Source: Oxalobacteraceae sp. CFBP 8761
GTDB taxonomy: Bacteria > Pseudomonadota > Gammaproteobacteria > Burkholderiales > Burkholderiaceae_D
Reading direction: 5' to 3'
Assembly (NCBI GenBank): GCA_014841595.1
Contig: JACYUE010000001.1
Span: 128,193 to 192,192 of the forward strand
Length of the DNA stretch: 64,000 nucleotides
In this document: piece after piece, positions 27,846 through 36,783 of the stretch
Position numbering within the stretch: the stretch's first letter is position 1
Layout of the letters: every line of letters starts with the position of its first letter
Program-made: the position numbers and the translations under genes
Notes under the pieces: model-generated
The model's input: the letters and a program-made list of their open reading frames with translations, nothing else
What the model was told of the DNA's origin: nothing
Database searches by the model: none

Positions 27846-28955
27846 ATGTCATTTCGCCCTGAACCGCCTTATACCCACGGTACCATCCCGCGCAGCGCGG
27901 TCTTGCTGGTCAACCTCGGCACGCCGGACGAGCCCACACGCGGCAAGGTGCGCAGCTACCTGAAGCAGTTCCTGTCCGATCCGCGCGTGGTCGAGGTGCC
28001 GCGCCTGGTCTGGTGGTGCATCCTGCACCTGATCATCCTGCCGTTCCGCTCGGGTCAGTCGGCCGCGAAATACCGCACGATCTGGACCCGCGACGGTTCG
28101 CCCCTGCGCGTGAACACGGCCCTGCAGGCCACGCGCCTGCAGGCGATGCTGACCGAACGCGGCCACGAAGACGTGAGCGTGGCGATGGCAATGCGCTACG
28201 GCTCGCCATCGATGCCCGAGGTGCTCGATCGCTTGAAAGAAGAGGGCGTCGACCGCATCGTCGTGCTGCCCGCCTACCCGCAATATTCCGGCACCACCAC
28301 GGCCTCGATCTGGGATGCCGTGTTCCAGCACTACGCGAAGGTGCGCAACATTCCCGAGCTGCGCCTGGTGAAGCACTACCACGACCACGAAGGCTATATC
28401 CACGCGCTGCGCGATAACGTGCTGGCGCACTGGGACAATCATGGCCGCGGTCAGAAGCTGGTGATGAGCTTTCACGGCGTGCCCAAGCGCACCCTGCTGC
28501 TGGGCGACCAGTACCACTGCGAGTGCTATAAAACCGCGCGCCTCTTGGCTACCGCGCTCGACCTGTCGCAGGACGAGTACATGGTCACGTTCCAGTCGCG
28601 CTTCGGCAAGGCCGAGTGGCTGCAGCCGTACACGGCGCCGACCGTCGCGCAGCTGGCGCGCGATGGCCTCGAACGCATCGACATGATCTGTCCGGGCTTT
28701 ACCAGCGACTGCCTGGAAACGCTGGAAGAAATCTCGATGGAAGTGCGCCACGATTTCGAAGCGGCTGGCGGCAAGGAGTTCCATTACATCCCGTGCCTGA
28801 ACGCGTCGCCCGCCTGGATCCGCGGCCTGGCAGAAATCGCCGAGCAGCACCTGATCGGCTGGCCGACGATCCTCACGCCGGCGCAGCGCGAAGCGCGCCG
28901 CATCGATACCGAACGTGGCGCTGCGCGCGCCAAGAGCCTCGGCGCTCCCAACTAG
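27846..28955 (+). CDS. hemH: Ferrochelatase
   Basis: The product has 369 aa and inserts Fe2+ into protoporphyrin IX, the last step of heme synthesis. Signatures are AVLLVNLGTPDEPT, PQYSGTTTASI, LVMSFHGVPKRTL (catalytic His) and ICPGFTSDCLETLEEI. ATG 27846 gives the usual N-terminus MSFRPEPP. It stands between ohr and the heat-shock genes, an order seen in related bacteria. Confidence 0.95.
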   Translation: MSFRPEPPYTHGTIPRSAVLLVNLGTPDEPTRGKVRSYLKQFLSDPRVVEVPRLVWWCILHLIILPFRSGQSAAKYRTIWTRDGSPLRVNTALQATRLQAMLTERGHEDVSVAMAMRYGSPSMPEVLDRLKEEGVDRIVVLPAYPQYSGTTTASIWDAVFQHYAKVRNIPELRLVKHYHDHEGYIHALRDNVLAHWDNHGRGQKLVMSFHGVPKRTLLLGDQYHCECYKTARLLATALDLSQDEYMVTFQSRFGKAEWLQPYTAPTVAQLARDGLERIDMICPGFTSDCLETLEEISMEVRHDFEAAGGKEFHYIPCLNASPAWIRGLAEIAEQHLIGWPTILTPAQREARRIDTERGAARAKSLGAPN

Positions 28956-28976
28956 TCCATACCGACTTGCCTGTTG

Positions 28977-29001
28977 ACAACCTGCTAAAATAGCGGGTTG
29001 T
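28977..29001 (+). promoter_or_regulatory. Hairpin carrying an extended -10 upstream of grpE
   Basis: ACAACCTGCTA (28977-28987) pairs with TAGCGGGTTGT (28991-29001) across a 3-nt loop with one G-T wobble. The same bases contain TGCTAAAAT (28983-28991), an extended -10 box. It may be the end of hemH, a housekeeping promoter for grpE, or both. The identical TGCTAAAATAG string occurs ahead of purM (53931). Confidence 0.45.
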
Positions 29002-29055
29002 TGGCGCTGCAGGGCCGCATTTGCCTGAATTTCAGATGGCTTTCCTGCAATTCCC

Positions 29056-29083
29056 CTTGTAATTGTAGGAGATCGCCCCATCT
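29056..29083 (+). promoter_or_regulatory. Sigma32-type heat-shock promoter of grpE
   Basis: -35 CTTGTAA (29056-29062), 13-bp spacer, -10 CCCCATCT (29076-29083), a close match to the E. coli sigma32 pattern CTTGAAA-N11-15-CCCCATnT. It lies 69 bp before the grpE start. Confidence 0.8.
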
Positions 29084-29151
29084 GGTGCGCTGTGTATCAA
29101 TCAGGATACGTTTTTAAATCAGCCAAGTCCTTGATTCCAGGAGTTTTTCCG

Positions 29152-29715
29152 ATGCAAGACCAAGACAACAAAGAGATGAGCAACGAACAGGATGTACAGG
29201 CGCCTGGCGCTGACATCAATGATGGTGCTACCGCTGGCGCCGCGCAGGCGGGTACGCCGGGCCTCGAAGAACAACTGAGCGCCACCGAAGCCAAGCTGGC
29301 CGAGATGCACGATGCCTTCATGCGCGCCAAGGCCGACGCGGAAAACATCCGCCGCCGCGCCCAGGAAGACGTCAGCAAGGCCCATAAATTTGCCATCGAA
29401 AGCTTTGCCGAGGCCATGGTGCCGGTGCGCGACAGCCTGGAGATGGCACTGAAGGTCGAAGCGCCGACGGTCGAGTCGATCAAGGAAGGCGTCGAGATGA
29501 CGCTCAAGCAGCTCACCAGCGCGTTCGAAAAGAACCGCCTGGTCGAGGTGCTGCCGCAGGTAGGCGACAAGCTGGATCCGAACAAGCACCAGGCCGTTGC
29601 CGTGGTGCCGGCGGAGCAGGAAGCCAATACCGTGGTCACCGTGCTGCAAAAGGGTTACATGATTGCCGACCGCCTGCTGCGTCCGGCCATCGTGACGGCA
29701 GCAGCACCAAAATAA
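29152..29715 (+). CDS. grpE: Nucleotide exchange factor GrpE
   Basis: The product has 187 aa: an acidic, disordered N-terminus (1-45), a long helix pairing region ([18 protein letters not shown].. [14 protein letters not shown]) and the C-terminal beta domain ending [36 protein letters not shown]. It releases ADP from DnaK. CAGGAG at 29138-29143 supports ATG 29152; the frame extends upstream but without a Shine-Dalgarno. No hrcA gene or CIRCE element is seen around it. Confidence 0.95.
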   Translation: MQDQDNKEMSNEQDVQAPGADINDGATAGAAQAGTPGLEEQLSATEAKLAEMHDAFMRAKADAENIRRRAQEDVSKAHKFAIESFAEAMVPVRDSLEMALKVEAPTVESIKEGVEMTLKQLTSAFEKNRLVEVLPQVGDKLDPNKHQAVAVVPAEQEANTVVTVLQKGYMIADRLLRPAIVTAAAPK

Positions 29716-29740
29716 GAATGGCCGCGTGCCGCGTAATGCT

Positions 29741-29768
29741 CTTGAAAGCACGCCGTTTTTCCCAATAT
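29741..29768 (+). promoter_or_regulatory. Sigma32-type promoter of dnaK
   Basis: -35 CTTGAAA (29741-29747, exact consensus), 13-bp spacer, -10 CCCAATAT (29761-29768, one mismatch from CCCCATnT). It gives dnaK its own heat-shock start, in addition to read-through from grpE. Confidence 0.8.
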
Positions 29769-29808
29769 TGAATCCATCAGAAACTCAGCATATAAAAAGG
29801 AATACATC

Positions 29809-31761
29809 ATGGGCAGAATTATCGGTATCGACCTTGGCACCACGAACTCGTGCGTGGCCATCATGGAAAACGGTCAGCCAAAAGTGATCGAGAACGCCGA
29901 AGGCGCGCGTACCACGCCATCGATCATCGCTTACCAGGAAGACGGCGAGATCCTCGTCGGCGCGCCGGCCAAGCGCCAGGCCGTGACCAACCCGAAGAAC
30001 ACGCTGTTCGCAGTCAAGCGTCTCATCGGCCGCAAGTTCGATGAAAAAGAAGTGCAAAAAGACATTTCGCTGATGCCATATGCCATCGTCAAGGCCGACA
30101 ACGGCGACGCATGGGTTGGCGTGCGCGACAAGAAACTGGCTGCCCAGCAGATCTCTGCTGAAGTGCTGCGCAAGATGAAGAAGACCGCCGAGGACTACCT
30201 GGGCGAAGAAGTCACCGAAGCGGTCATCACCGTGCCGGCGTACTTCAACGACTCGCAGCGCCAGGCAACCAAGGATGCCGGCCGTATCGCGGGCCTGGAC
30301 GTCAAGCGCATCATCAACGAGCCGACCGCTGCTGCACTGGCATTTGGCCTGGACAAGACCGACAAGGGCGACCGCAAGATCGCCGTGTATGACCTGGGCG
30401 GCGGCACGTTCGACGTCTCGATCATCGAAATCGCTGACGTCGATGGCGAAAAGCAGTTCGAAGTGCTGTCGACCAACGGCGACACGTTCCTGGGCGGCGA
30501 AGACTTCGACCAGCGCATCATCGATTACATCATCGACGAGTTCAAGAAGATCAACGGCCTGGACCTGTCGAAAGACGCGATCGCCCTGCAGCGCATCAAG
30601 GCTTCGGCCGAGCGCGCAAAGATCGAATTGTCGTCGTCGCAGCAGACCGAAATCAACGAGCCGTACATCGCCATGGCGAACGGCGCGCCGGTCCACCTGA
30701 ACCTGAAGATGACCCGTGCCAAGCTCGAGTCGCTGGTGGAAGAGCTGATCATCAAGACGATCGAGCCATGCCGCATGGCCATCAAGGATGCCGGCGTCAA
30801 GGTCTCGGACATCGACGACATCATCCTGGTCGGCGGTATGACCCGTATGCCGAAGGTGCAGGAGAAGGTCAAGGAGTTCTTCGGCAAGGAAGCACGCAAG
30901 GACGTCAACCCGGATGAAGCCGTCGCTGTCGGCGCTGCGATCCAAGGTTCGGTCCTGTCGGGCGAGCGCAAGGATCTGCTGCTGCTGGACGTGACGCCAC
31001 TGTCGCTGGGTATCGAAACCCTGGGCGGCGTGATGACCAAGATGATCCACAAGAACACCACGATCCCGACCAAGTTCTCGCAGGTGTTCTCGACTGCCGA
31101 CGACAACCAGCCGGCCGTGACCATCAAGGTGTTCCAGGGCGAGCGTGAAATCGCGGCCGGTAACAAGGGCCTGGGCGAGTTCAACCTGGAAGGCATCCCG
31201 CCAGCATCGCGTGGCACGCCACAGATCGAAGTGACCTTCGACATCGACGCCAACGGCATTCTGCACGTCGGCGCGAAAGACAAAGCCACCGGCAAAGAGA
31301 ACAAGATCACCGTCAAGGCGAACTCGGGTCTGACGGAAGAAGAGATCCAGAAGATGGTCAAGGACGCCGAGCTGAACGCCGAAGAAGACAAGAAGGTCAA
31401 GGAAATGGCGGAAGCGCGCAACCAGGGCGACGCCCTGGTGCACTCGACCCGCAAATCGCTGACCGAATACGGCGACAAGCTGGAAGCCGGTGAGAAAGAG
31501 CAGATCGAAGCAGCGATCACCGACCTCGAAGGCGCGATCAAGAGCGGCGACAAGGCGGACATCGATGCCAAGACGGCAGCCCTGTCGAGCGCGTCGCAGA
31601 AGTTGGGCGAAAAGATGTACGCCGACATGCAGGCGCAGCAGGCTGGTGGCGCTGGCGCGGCCGGTGGCCCAGGCGCCGGTGCAGCCGGTGGCGAGCAGTC
31701 GGGCAAGCAGGACGACGACGTTGTCGACGCCGACTTCAAGGAAGTCAAAGACGCGAAGTAA
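29809..31761 (+). CDS. dnaK: Chaperone DnaK (Hsp70)
   Basis: The product has 650 aa: a nucleotide-binding domain ([12 protein letters not shown] at the start, [24 protein letters not shown]), the linker [15 protein letters not shown] segment, a substrate-binding domain and a C-terminal lid ending in the Gly/Ala-rich tail and [10 protein letters not shown]. It works with GrpE and DnaJ, both adjacent. A hairpin and a full terminator separate it from dnaJ. Confidence 0.98.
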   Translation: MGRIIGIDLGTTNSCVAIMENGQPKVIENAEGARTTPSIIAYQEDGEILVGAPAKRQAVTNPKNTLFAVKRLIGRKFDEKEVQKDISLMPYAIVKADNGDAWVGVRDKKLAAQQISAEVLRKMKKTAEDYLGEEVTEAVITVPAYFNDSQRQATKDAGRIAGLDVKRIINEPTAAALAFGLDKTDKGDRKIAVYDLGGGTFDVSIIEIADVDGEKQFEVLSTNGDTFLGGEDFDQRIIDYIIDEFKKINGLDLSKDAIALQRIKASAERAKIELSSSQQTEINEPYIAMANGAPVHLNLKMTRAKLESLVEELIIKTIEPCRMAIKDAGVKVSDIDDIILVGGMTRMPKVQEKVKEFFGKEARKDVNPDEAVAVGAAIQGSVLSGERKDLLLLDVTPLSLGIETLGGVMTKMIHKNTTIPTKFSQVFSTADDNQPAVTIKVFQGEREIAAGNKGLGEFNLEGIPPASRGTPQIEVTFDIDANGILHVGAKDKATGKENKITVKANSGLTEEEIQKMVKDAELNAEEDKKVKEMAEARNQGDALVHSTRKSLTEYGDKLEAGEKEQIEAAITDLEGAIKSGDKADIDAKTAALSSASQKLGEKMYADMQAQQAGGAGAAGGPGAGAAGGEQSGKQDDDVVDADFKEVKDAK

Positions 31762-31771
31762 GCGTCTCCGG

Positions 31772-31839
31772 CGCGAAGGCCTTGTGCCTTCGCGTACAGG
31801 CCGAGCCGACACCTTCCAGGTACTCGGCTCGGTTTTTTT
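31772..31839 (+). terminator. Hairpin plus Rho-independent terminator between dnaK and dnaJ
   Basis: First stem: CGCGAAGGC/GCCTTCGCG (31772-31780, 31786-31794), 5-nt loop. Second: CCGAGCCGA/TCGGCTCGG (31801-31809, 31824-31832) followed by seven T. The second has all features of an intrinsic terminator, so dnaJ probably receives reduced read-through, giving less DnaJ than DnaK. No clear dnaJ promoter fits in the remaining 42 bp. Confidence 0.85.
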
Positions 31840-31881
31840 GGTTTAAAGAATTCAGTTTTCAGATAACTTTAGGTGCCGACC

Positions 31882-33009
31882 ATGGCGAAGCGTGATTTTT
31901 ACGAGATCCTTGGGGTCGCGAAGGGTGCGTCGGAAGACGAGATCAAGAAGTCTTATCGCAAGCTTGCGATGAAGTTCCACCCTGACCGCAATCCGGATAA
32001 CAAGGAAGCGGAAGAGAAGTTCAAGGAGGTCAAAGAGGCCTACGAGATGCTGACCAACCCGGAGAAGCGCGAAGCGTATGACCGTTACGGTCACGCGGGC
32101 GTCGATCCGAACAGCGGCATGGGCGGCATGGGCGGCGGCGCCGGTGGTTTCGGCGATGCGTTCGGCGACATCTTCGGCGACATCTTTGGCGGTGGCCGAG
32201 GCGGGCGCAGTGCTGGCCCGCAGGTGTACCGCGGCGCCGACCTGCGCTACAACCTCGAGATCACGCTGGAACAGGCCGCTCACGGCTTCGACACGACGAT
32301 CCGCGTGCCAAGCTGGGACAAGTGCGACACCTGCCATGGCAGCGGCGCCAAGCCGGGTACCCAGCCTGTGACTTGCACCACCTGCGCCGGTCATGGCCAG
32401 GTGCGCATGCAGCAGGGCTTCTTCAGCGTCCAGCAGACCTGCCCGAAATGCCATGGCAGCGGCAAGATCATCCCTGAGCCGTGCGCGGCCTGCGGCGGCG
32501 CCGGACGCATCAAGCGCAACAAGACGCTGGAAGTGAAGATCCCGGCCGGTATCGACAACGGCATGCGCATCCGCTCGTCGGGCAATGGCGAACCGGGTAC
32601 CAATGGCGGGCCGGCGGGCGACCTGTATGTGGAGATCCACATCAAGCCGCACACCGTGTTCCAGCGCGAAGGCGACGACCTGCACTGCGAAATGCCGATC
32701 TCGTTCTCGAAAGCGGCCCTGGGCGGCGAAATCGAAGTGCCAACCCTGACCGGCAAGGTGTCGTTCACGGTGCCTGAAGGCACCCAGACCGGCAAGACCT
32801 TCCGCCTCAAGGGCAAGGGCATCAAGAACGTGCGTTCGGGTTACACGGGCGACCTGTTCTGCCACGTGATCGTCGAGACGCCGGTCAAGCTGACTGACAA
32901 GCAGAAGGACATGCTGCGCGAGTTCGAACGCCTGACGATCGAGGGCGGTGCCAAGCACAGCCCGCAGAGCAAGGGCTGGATGGACAAGGTCAAGGACTTC
33001 TTCGAGTAA
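31882..33009 (+). CDS. dnaJ: Co-chaperone DnaJ (Hsp40)
   Basis: The product has 375 aa: a J domain with the HPD motif (KFHPDRNPD, about residue 31), a Gly-rich linker, four CxxCxGxG zinc repeats ([32 protein letters not shown]) and a C-terminal substrate domain. It stimulates DnaK ATPase and delivers clients. ATG 31882 gives the standard [11 protein letters not shown]; a GTG three codons earlier is less likely. A terminator follows. Confidence 0.97.
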   Translation: MAKRDFYEILGVAKGASEDEIKKSYRKLAMKFHPDRNPDNKEAEEKFKEVKEAYEMLTNPEKREAYDRYGHAGVDPNSGMGGMGGGAGGFGDAFGDIFGDIFGGGRGGRSAGPQVYRGADLRYNLEITLEQAAHGFDTTIRVPSWDKCDTCHGSGAKPGTQPVTCTTCAGHGQVRMQQGFFSVQQTCPKCHGSGKIIPEPCAACGGAGRIKRNKTLEVKIPAGIDNGMRIRSSGNGEPGTNGGPAGDLYVEIHIKPHTVFQREGDDLHCEMPISFSKAALGGEIEVPTLTGKVSFTVPEGTQTGKTFRLKGKGIKNVRSGYTGDLFCHVIVETPVKLTDKQKDMLREFERLTIEGGAKHSPQSKGWMDKVKDFFE

Positions 33010-33018
33010 GTCTACTTA

Positions 33019-33053
33019 CCGCTGAACGGCATATGCCTTCAGCGGTTTTTTTT
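33019..33053 (+). terminator. Rho-independent terminator of dnaJ
   Basis: CCGCTGAA (33019-33026) pairs with TTCAGCGG (33038-33045), 11-nt loop, followed by eight T. Confidence 0.92.
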
Positions 33054-33062
33054 GCCTGTCCG

Positions 33063-33087
33063 GTTGGCCCGCCAACACGGTTATACT
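33063..33087 (+). promoter_or_regulatory. Possible carbonic anhydrase promoter with palindrome
   Basis: GTTGGC-CC-GCCAAC (33063-33076) is a perfect palindrome just upstream of a -10 TATACT (33082-33087). It may be a regulator site. No -35 of normal spacing is visible. Confidence 0.35.
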
Positions 33088-33181
33088 CCCCCTGTTTCGA
33101 GACCTACCCGCCTTTGAAGCCTGCTCCAGAACAGGCCTGGCAACGCCCCTTCTGGGACGGTAACAAGCACAAGGAACCATG

Positions 33182-33880
33182 ATGGACAAATACAAGACCA
33201 AGGGATTGACCGCGGCAGAGCTGTTCGAACGCAACCGCACGTGGGCCGCCACGATGGTGGCCGAGGACCCGAACTTCTTCAAGGCGCTGTCGGAACAGCA
33301 GGCGCCGGAATACCTGTGGATCGGCTGCTCGGACAGCCGTGTTCCTGCCAACGAATTGCTGGGCATGGCGCCGGGCGAACTGTTCGTTCACCGCAATATC
33401 GCCAACGTCGTCGTGCATTCGGATCTGAATTGTCTGAGTGTGCTGCAGTTCGCCATTGACGTGCTGAAGGTCAAGCACATCATCATCTGCGGCCACTACG
33501 GCTGCTCGGGCGTGCACGCGGCGCTGACCGATGCGCGCGTGGGCCTGGCTGACAACTGGCTCGGCCACGTGCGCGACGTGCGCGACAAGCACGGCAAGTA
33601 CCTGGGCCATGTGAGCGGCCGCGCCGCCACCAACCGCCTGGTCGAGCTGAACGTGGCCGAACAGGTCATGAACACGGCCCACACCACCATCGTGCGCGAT
33701 GCGTGGGAACGCGGCCAGCCATTGACCATCCACAGCTGGGTGTACGGCGTGCACGACGGCCTGCTGCGCGACCTGGGCATCACCGTCAGCAGCTTCGACG
33801 AGATCGAGCCGAAGCTGCGCCGGGTGCTCGATGGCTACGTCGATGGCGGCGTCGTGCGTGAAGAGCGGCGTGGACAGTGA
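33182..33880 (+). CDS. can: Beta-class carbonic anhydrase
   Basis: The product has 232 aa and interconverts CO2 and bicarbonate in the cytoplasm. Zinc ligands are in CSDSR (Cys with the Asp-Arg dyad, about residues 49-53) and CGHYGC (His105, Cys108). AAGGA at 33171-33175 is 6 bp from ATG 33182 and 3 bp from the alternative ATG 33179. It overlaps the next gene slightly, so the two are probably cotranscribed. Confidence 0.95.
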   Translation: MDKYKTKGLTAAELFERNRTWAATMVAEDPNFFKALSEQQAPEYLWIGCSDSRVPANELLGMAPGELFVHRNIANVVVHSDLNCLSVLQFAIDVLKVKHIIICGHYGCSGVHAALTDARVGLADNWLGHVRDVRDKHGKYLGHVSGRAATNRLVELNVAEQVMNTAHTTIVRDAWERGQPLTIHSWVYGVHDGLLRDLGITVSSFDEIEPKLRRVLDGYVDGGVVREERRGQ

Positions 33881-34238
33881 TCTGATGCGACTGCGCGCGC
33901 TGGTGCGCGCGTTCGTCGACGAGCGTGACTGGGATCAGTTCCACACGCCGAAGAACCTCGCGGCGGCCTTGACGGTCGAGGCGGCCGAGCTGCTGGAGCA
34001 TTTCCAGTGGCTGCAATCGGGCCGCGCCGATGAACTCGGCGCGGATAAACTGGTCAAGGTGCGGCACGAGATGGCCGATGTGCTGGTGTATCTCGTGCGG
34101 CTGGCCGACAAGCTCGACGTGGATCTGGTCGCGGCGGTCGAAGAAAAGATGGTGCTCAACCGGGCGAAGTACCCGGCCGAGCTGGTGCGCGGCGATGCAC
34201 GCAAGTACTACGAGTACAAAGAGTACAAAAAAACGTGA
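33870..34238 (+). CDS. MazG-like nucleotide pyrophosphohydrolase
   Basis: The product has about 122 aa. It carries the all-alpha NTP pyrophosphatase pattern of the RS21-C6/dCTPase-like MazG group: ERDWDQFHTPKNL, EAAELLEHFQW (EExxE-type) and HEMADVLVYLVRLADKL (ExxD). It would hydrolyse non-canonical NTPs. GTG 33870 gives the usual N-terminus and overlaps the carbonic anhydrase by 11 bp; ATG 33885 is the alternative start. Confidence 0.85.
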   Translation: MDSDLMRLRALVRAFVDERDWDQFHTPKNLAAALTVEAAELLEHFQWLQSGRADELGADKLVKVRHEMADVLVYLVRLADKLDVDLVAAVEEKMVLNRAKYPAELVRGDARKYYEYKEYKKT

Positions 34239-34251
34239 TCGCTGGCGCCGC

Positions 34252-35706
34252 TTACATGCCGCCCATGCAGATGTACTTCACGACCAAATAATCATCCATC
34301 CCGTAGGTCGAACCTTCACGGCCCAGGCCTGACTGCTTGACCCCGCCGAACGGCGCGACCTCGGTCGAGATGATGCCGGTATTGACCCCCACCATCCCGC
34401 TTTCGATCGCCTCGGCCACGCGCCAGACGCGGCCGATGTCGCGCGCATAGAAGTACGATGCCAGCCCGAACTCGGTGTCGTTGGCCATGGCAATCACGTC
34501 GTCTTCGGTCTTGAAGCGGAACAGCGGCGCCAGCGGCCCAAAGGTTTCCTCGTGCGCCACCAGCATGTCGGACGTCACGTCGGTCAGCACCGTCGGTTCG
34601 AAGAAGCTGTGCCCCAGCGCGTGGCGTTTGCCACCCAGCAGCAGCTTGGCGCCCTTGGCCTGCGCATCCTCGATGTGCTGCTCGATCTTGCGCACGGCTT
34701 TCTCTTCGATCAGCGGGCCTTGCGTGATGCCTTCTTCGCGGCCATCACCCACCTTCAGTTTGCCCACCGCGACGGCGAGCTTGCGCGCGAATTCGTCATA
34801 CACGCCATCCTGCACGTACAGGCGGTTGGCGCACACGCAGGTCTGCCCGGCATTGCGGAATTTCGAGGCGATCGCGCCCTCAACCGCCGCGTCCAGATCG
34901 GCATCGTCAAACACGATGAACGGCGCGTTGCCGCCCAGTTCGAGCGAAATCTTTTTGACCGTCGGCGCGCACTGTTTCATCAGCAGACGCCCCACGGCGG
35001 TCGAGCCGGTAAAGCTCAGCTTGCGCACGAGCGGATTGCCCGTCATTTCGCCACCGATGGCTTTCGAGTCGCCAATCACGACGCTGAACACGCCTTGCGG
35101 TACACCGGCGCGCTCGGCCAGCACGGCCAGCGCCAGTGCCGACAGCGGCGTGAGTTCGGCCGGTTTGAGCACGATCGGGCAACCGGCGGCCAGCGCCGGC
35201 GCGACCTTGCGGGTGATCATCGCGGCCGGGAAGTTCCATGGCGTGATCGCGGCGCACACGCCGATCGGCTCCTTGGTCACGACAATGCGTTTGTCCGGCC
35301 ACGGCGAGGCCAGCGTCTCGCCGGCCACGCGCTTGGCTTCTTCGCCAAACCACTCGAAATACGACGCGGCGTAGGCCACTTCGCCTTTGGCCTCAGCCAG
35401 CGGTTTGCCTTGTTCCAGCGTCATCAGCAATGCCAGGTCGTCGGCGTTTTCCAGCATCAAATCGTTCCACTTGCGCAGGATCGCGGCGCGTTCTTTCGCG
35501 GGGAGTTTGCGCCAGGCCGGCCAGGCGGTGTTGGCGGCATCGATGGCGCGCTTGGTTTCAGCAGCGCCCATGTGCGGCACGCTGGCCACGGTTTCGCCGT
35601 TGGCGGGATTGATCACGGCAATGGTCTGGCCGTCATCGGCGTCGCACCAGGCGCCGCCAACAAAGGCTTGCTGGCGCAGCAGGGAAGGGTCTTTCAAATT
35701 CGGCAT
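34252..35706 (-). CDS. gabD: Succinate-semialdehyde dehydrogenase (NADP+-type)
   Basis: The product has 484 aa, of the aldehyde dehydrogenase superfamily. Visible are the catalytic Glu segment SLELGGNAPFIVFDD, the catalytic Cys in FRNAGQTCVCANR, and the cofactor motif PWNFPAAMITRK. The length and C-terminus (GVKQSGLGREGSTYG) fit GabD. It oxidises succinate semialdehyde to succinate, the last step of GABA catabolism. GAGGA precedes the start. Divergent from puuD across 251 bp with no clear promoter consensus. Confidence 0.93.
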   Translation of the reverse strand: MPNLKDPSLLRQQAFVGGAWCDADDGQTIAVINPANGETVASVPHMGAAETKRAIDAANTAWPAWRKLPAKERAAILRKWNDLMLENADDLALLMTLEQGKPLAEAKGEVAYAASYFEWFGEEAKRVAGETLASPWPDKRIVVTKEPIGVCAAITPWNFPAAMITRKVAPALAAGCPIVLKPAELTPLSALALAVLAERAGVPQGVFSVVIGDSKAIGGEMTGNPLVRKLSFTGSTAVGRLLMKQCAPTVKKISLELGGNAPFIVFDDADLDAAVEGAIASKFRNAGQTCVCANRLYVQDGVYDEFARKLAVAVGKLKVGDGREEGITQGPLIEEKAVRKIEQHIEDAQAKGAKLLLGGKRHALGHSFFEPTVLTDVTSDMLVAHEETFGPLAPLFRFKTEDDVIAMANDTEFGLASYFYARDIGRVWRVAEAIESGMVGVNTGIISTEVAPFGGVKQSGLGREGSTYGMDDYLVVKYICMGGM

Positions 35707-35957
35707 AGTGTCCTCGTCAATTCATGTCGAGCATCGGCTGCAGGGCGCGGATGCAAGCCGTCATGGTAGACCCATTTACAAACGAACGTGCCGCCGCGCC
35801 CGATTACTGCATACTGAAATTCTCGAAATTGTCATGACTTTTGGAAACGTGTGGGCTGCCTCAGCCGAATGAAGTTAAGCTTTTGACATGAAATTTCCCC
35901 CGCGCCCGACCCGTTGACTGCCTTGTGGTCGCGCGCCTCAAAGAGAAGGACAACACC

Positions 35958-36728
35958 ATGCGCCCTATCGTAATCGTCCCCGCATGCACGCGTGATTTCG
36001 GCGAACATCCGTATCACGCCGCCCAGCACAAGTATGTCGACGCCGTCACCCTGGGCGCCGATTGCGCCTCGCTGATCCTGCCATCGTCCGGCGAATCGCT
36101 GGATTTGGAAACCATCTTCGGCACCATCGACGGCATCATGCTGACCGGCTCGGCATCCAATGTGCATCCCAGCTACTACTCGGAAGAAGTGCTGGATCCA
36201 ACGCTGCCACAAGACCCGGCGCGCGACCAGACCACCTTGCCCCTGATCCGCGAAGCGGTGCGCCGCGGCGTGCCGATCATCGCCATCTGCCGCGGCTTCC
36301 AGGAGATGAACGTGGCGCTCGGCGGCAGCCTGCACCAGGCGGTGCAGACGGTCGTCGGCAAGTTCGATCACCGCGAAAAAGCCGAGCTCGGCATGGATGA
36401 GCAATACGGCGACGCGCACAACGTCACCGTCACCCCCGGCGGCATGCTGGAAGCCATTCTCGGCGCGGCCGAGATCCCCGTGAACTCGCTGCACGGGCAG
36501 GGCGTCAATGAACTGGCGCCGGGCCTGTCGGTCGAAGCCGTGGCCGAAGACGGCCTGGTGGAAGCATTCACCGTGTCGACCTCGCCCGGCTTCACGCTGG
36601 CCGTCCAGTGGCATCCCGAATGGCGCATCCAGCACAACCCGTACTCGATGAAGATGTTCCGCGCCTTTGGCGACGCCTGCCGCGCTTACCGCGAGCAGCG
36701 CCTGAGTGGCGGCTCGCTGTTGAAATGA
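35958..36728 (+). CDS. puuD: Gamma-glutamyl-GABA hydrolase (class I glutamine amidotransferase-like)
   Basis: The product has 256 aa of the peptidase C26 family. The nucleophile is Cys111 in IAICRGFQEMNVALGG, and the His/Glu pair is in VQWHPEW near the C-terminus. It would release GABA from gamma-glutamyl-GABA in the putrescine pathway; GABA then feeds to GabD encoded divergently. AGAAGGA at 35944-35950 sets ATG 35958. The next gene is a gamma-glutamyl-polyamine synthetase-like enzyme 55 bp away. Confidence 0.9.
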   Translation: MRPIVIVPACTRDFGEHPYHAAQHKYVDAVTLGADCASLILPSSGESLDLETIFGTIDGIMLTGSASNVHPSYYSEEVLDPTLPQDPARDQTTLPLIREAVRRGVPIIAICRGFQEMNVALGGSLHQAVQTVVGKFDHREKAELGMDEQYGDAHNVTVTPGGMLEAILGAAEIPVNSLHGQGVNELAPGLSVEAVAEDGLVEAFTVSTSPGFTLAVQWHPEWRIQHNPYSMKMFRAFGDACRAYREQRLSGGSLLK

Positions 36729-36783
36729 CCCGGCGCGCCCCGCATGAAGCGGGCGCGCAATCGACTACCGACATGAGGCAATG

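Noticed and set aside
28974..28991. TTGACA (28974) with TAAAAT (28986) as a normal sigma70 promoter
   Set aside because: The spacer would be only 6 bp. The extended -10 reading is possible without it.
28956..29151. CIRCE element for HrcA control of grpE/dnaK
   Set aside because: No TTAGCACTC-N9-GAGTGCTAA-like sequence in the leaders; two sigma32-type promoters are found instead.
29785..31812. Long minus-strand open frame (675 codons) opposite dnaK
   Set aside because: It is the antisense of a strongly conserved gene in high-GC DNA; no Shine-Dalgarno, no family features. Similar antisense frames opposite purM, hemH, gabD and recN were dropped for the same reason.
35707..35957. TTGACA at 35883 as puuD promoter
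   Set aside because: No -10 hexamer 16-18 bp downstream; the divergent gabD-puuD gap shows no convincing promoter or sigma54 site.
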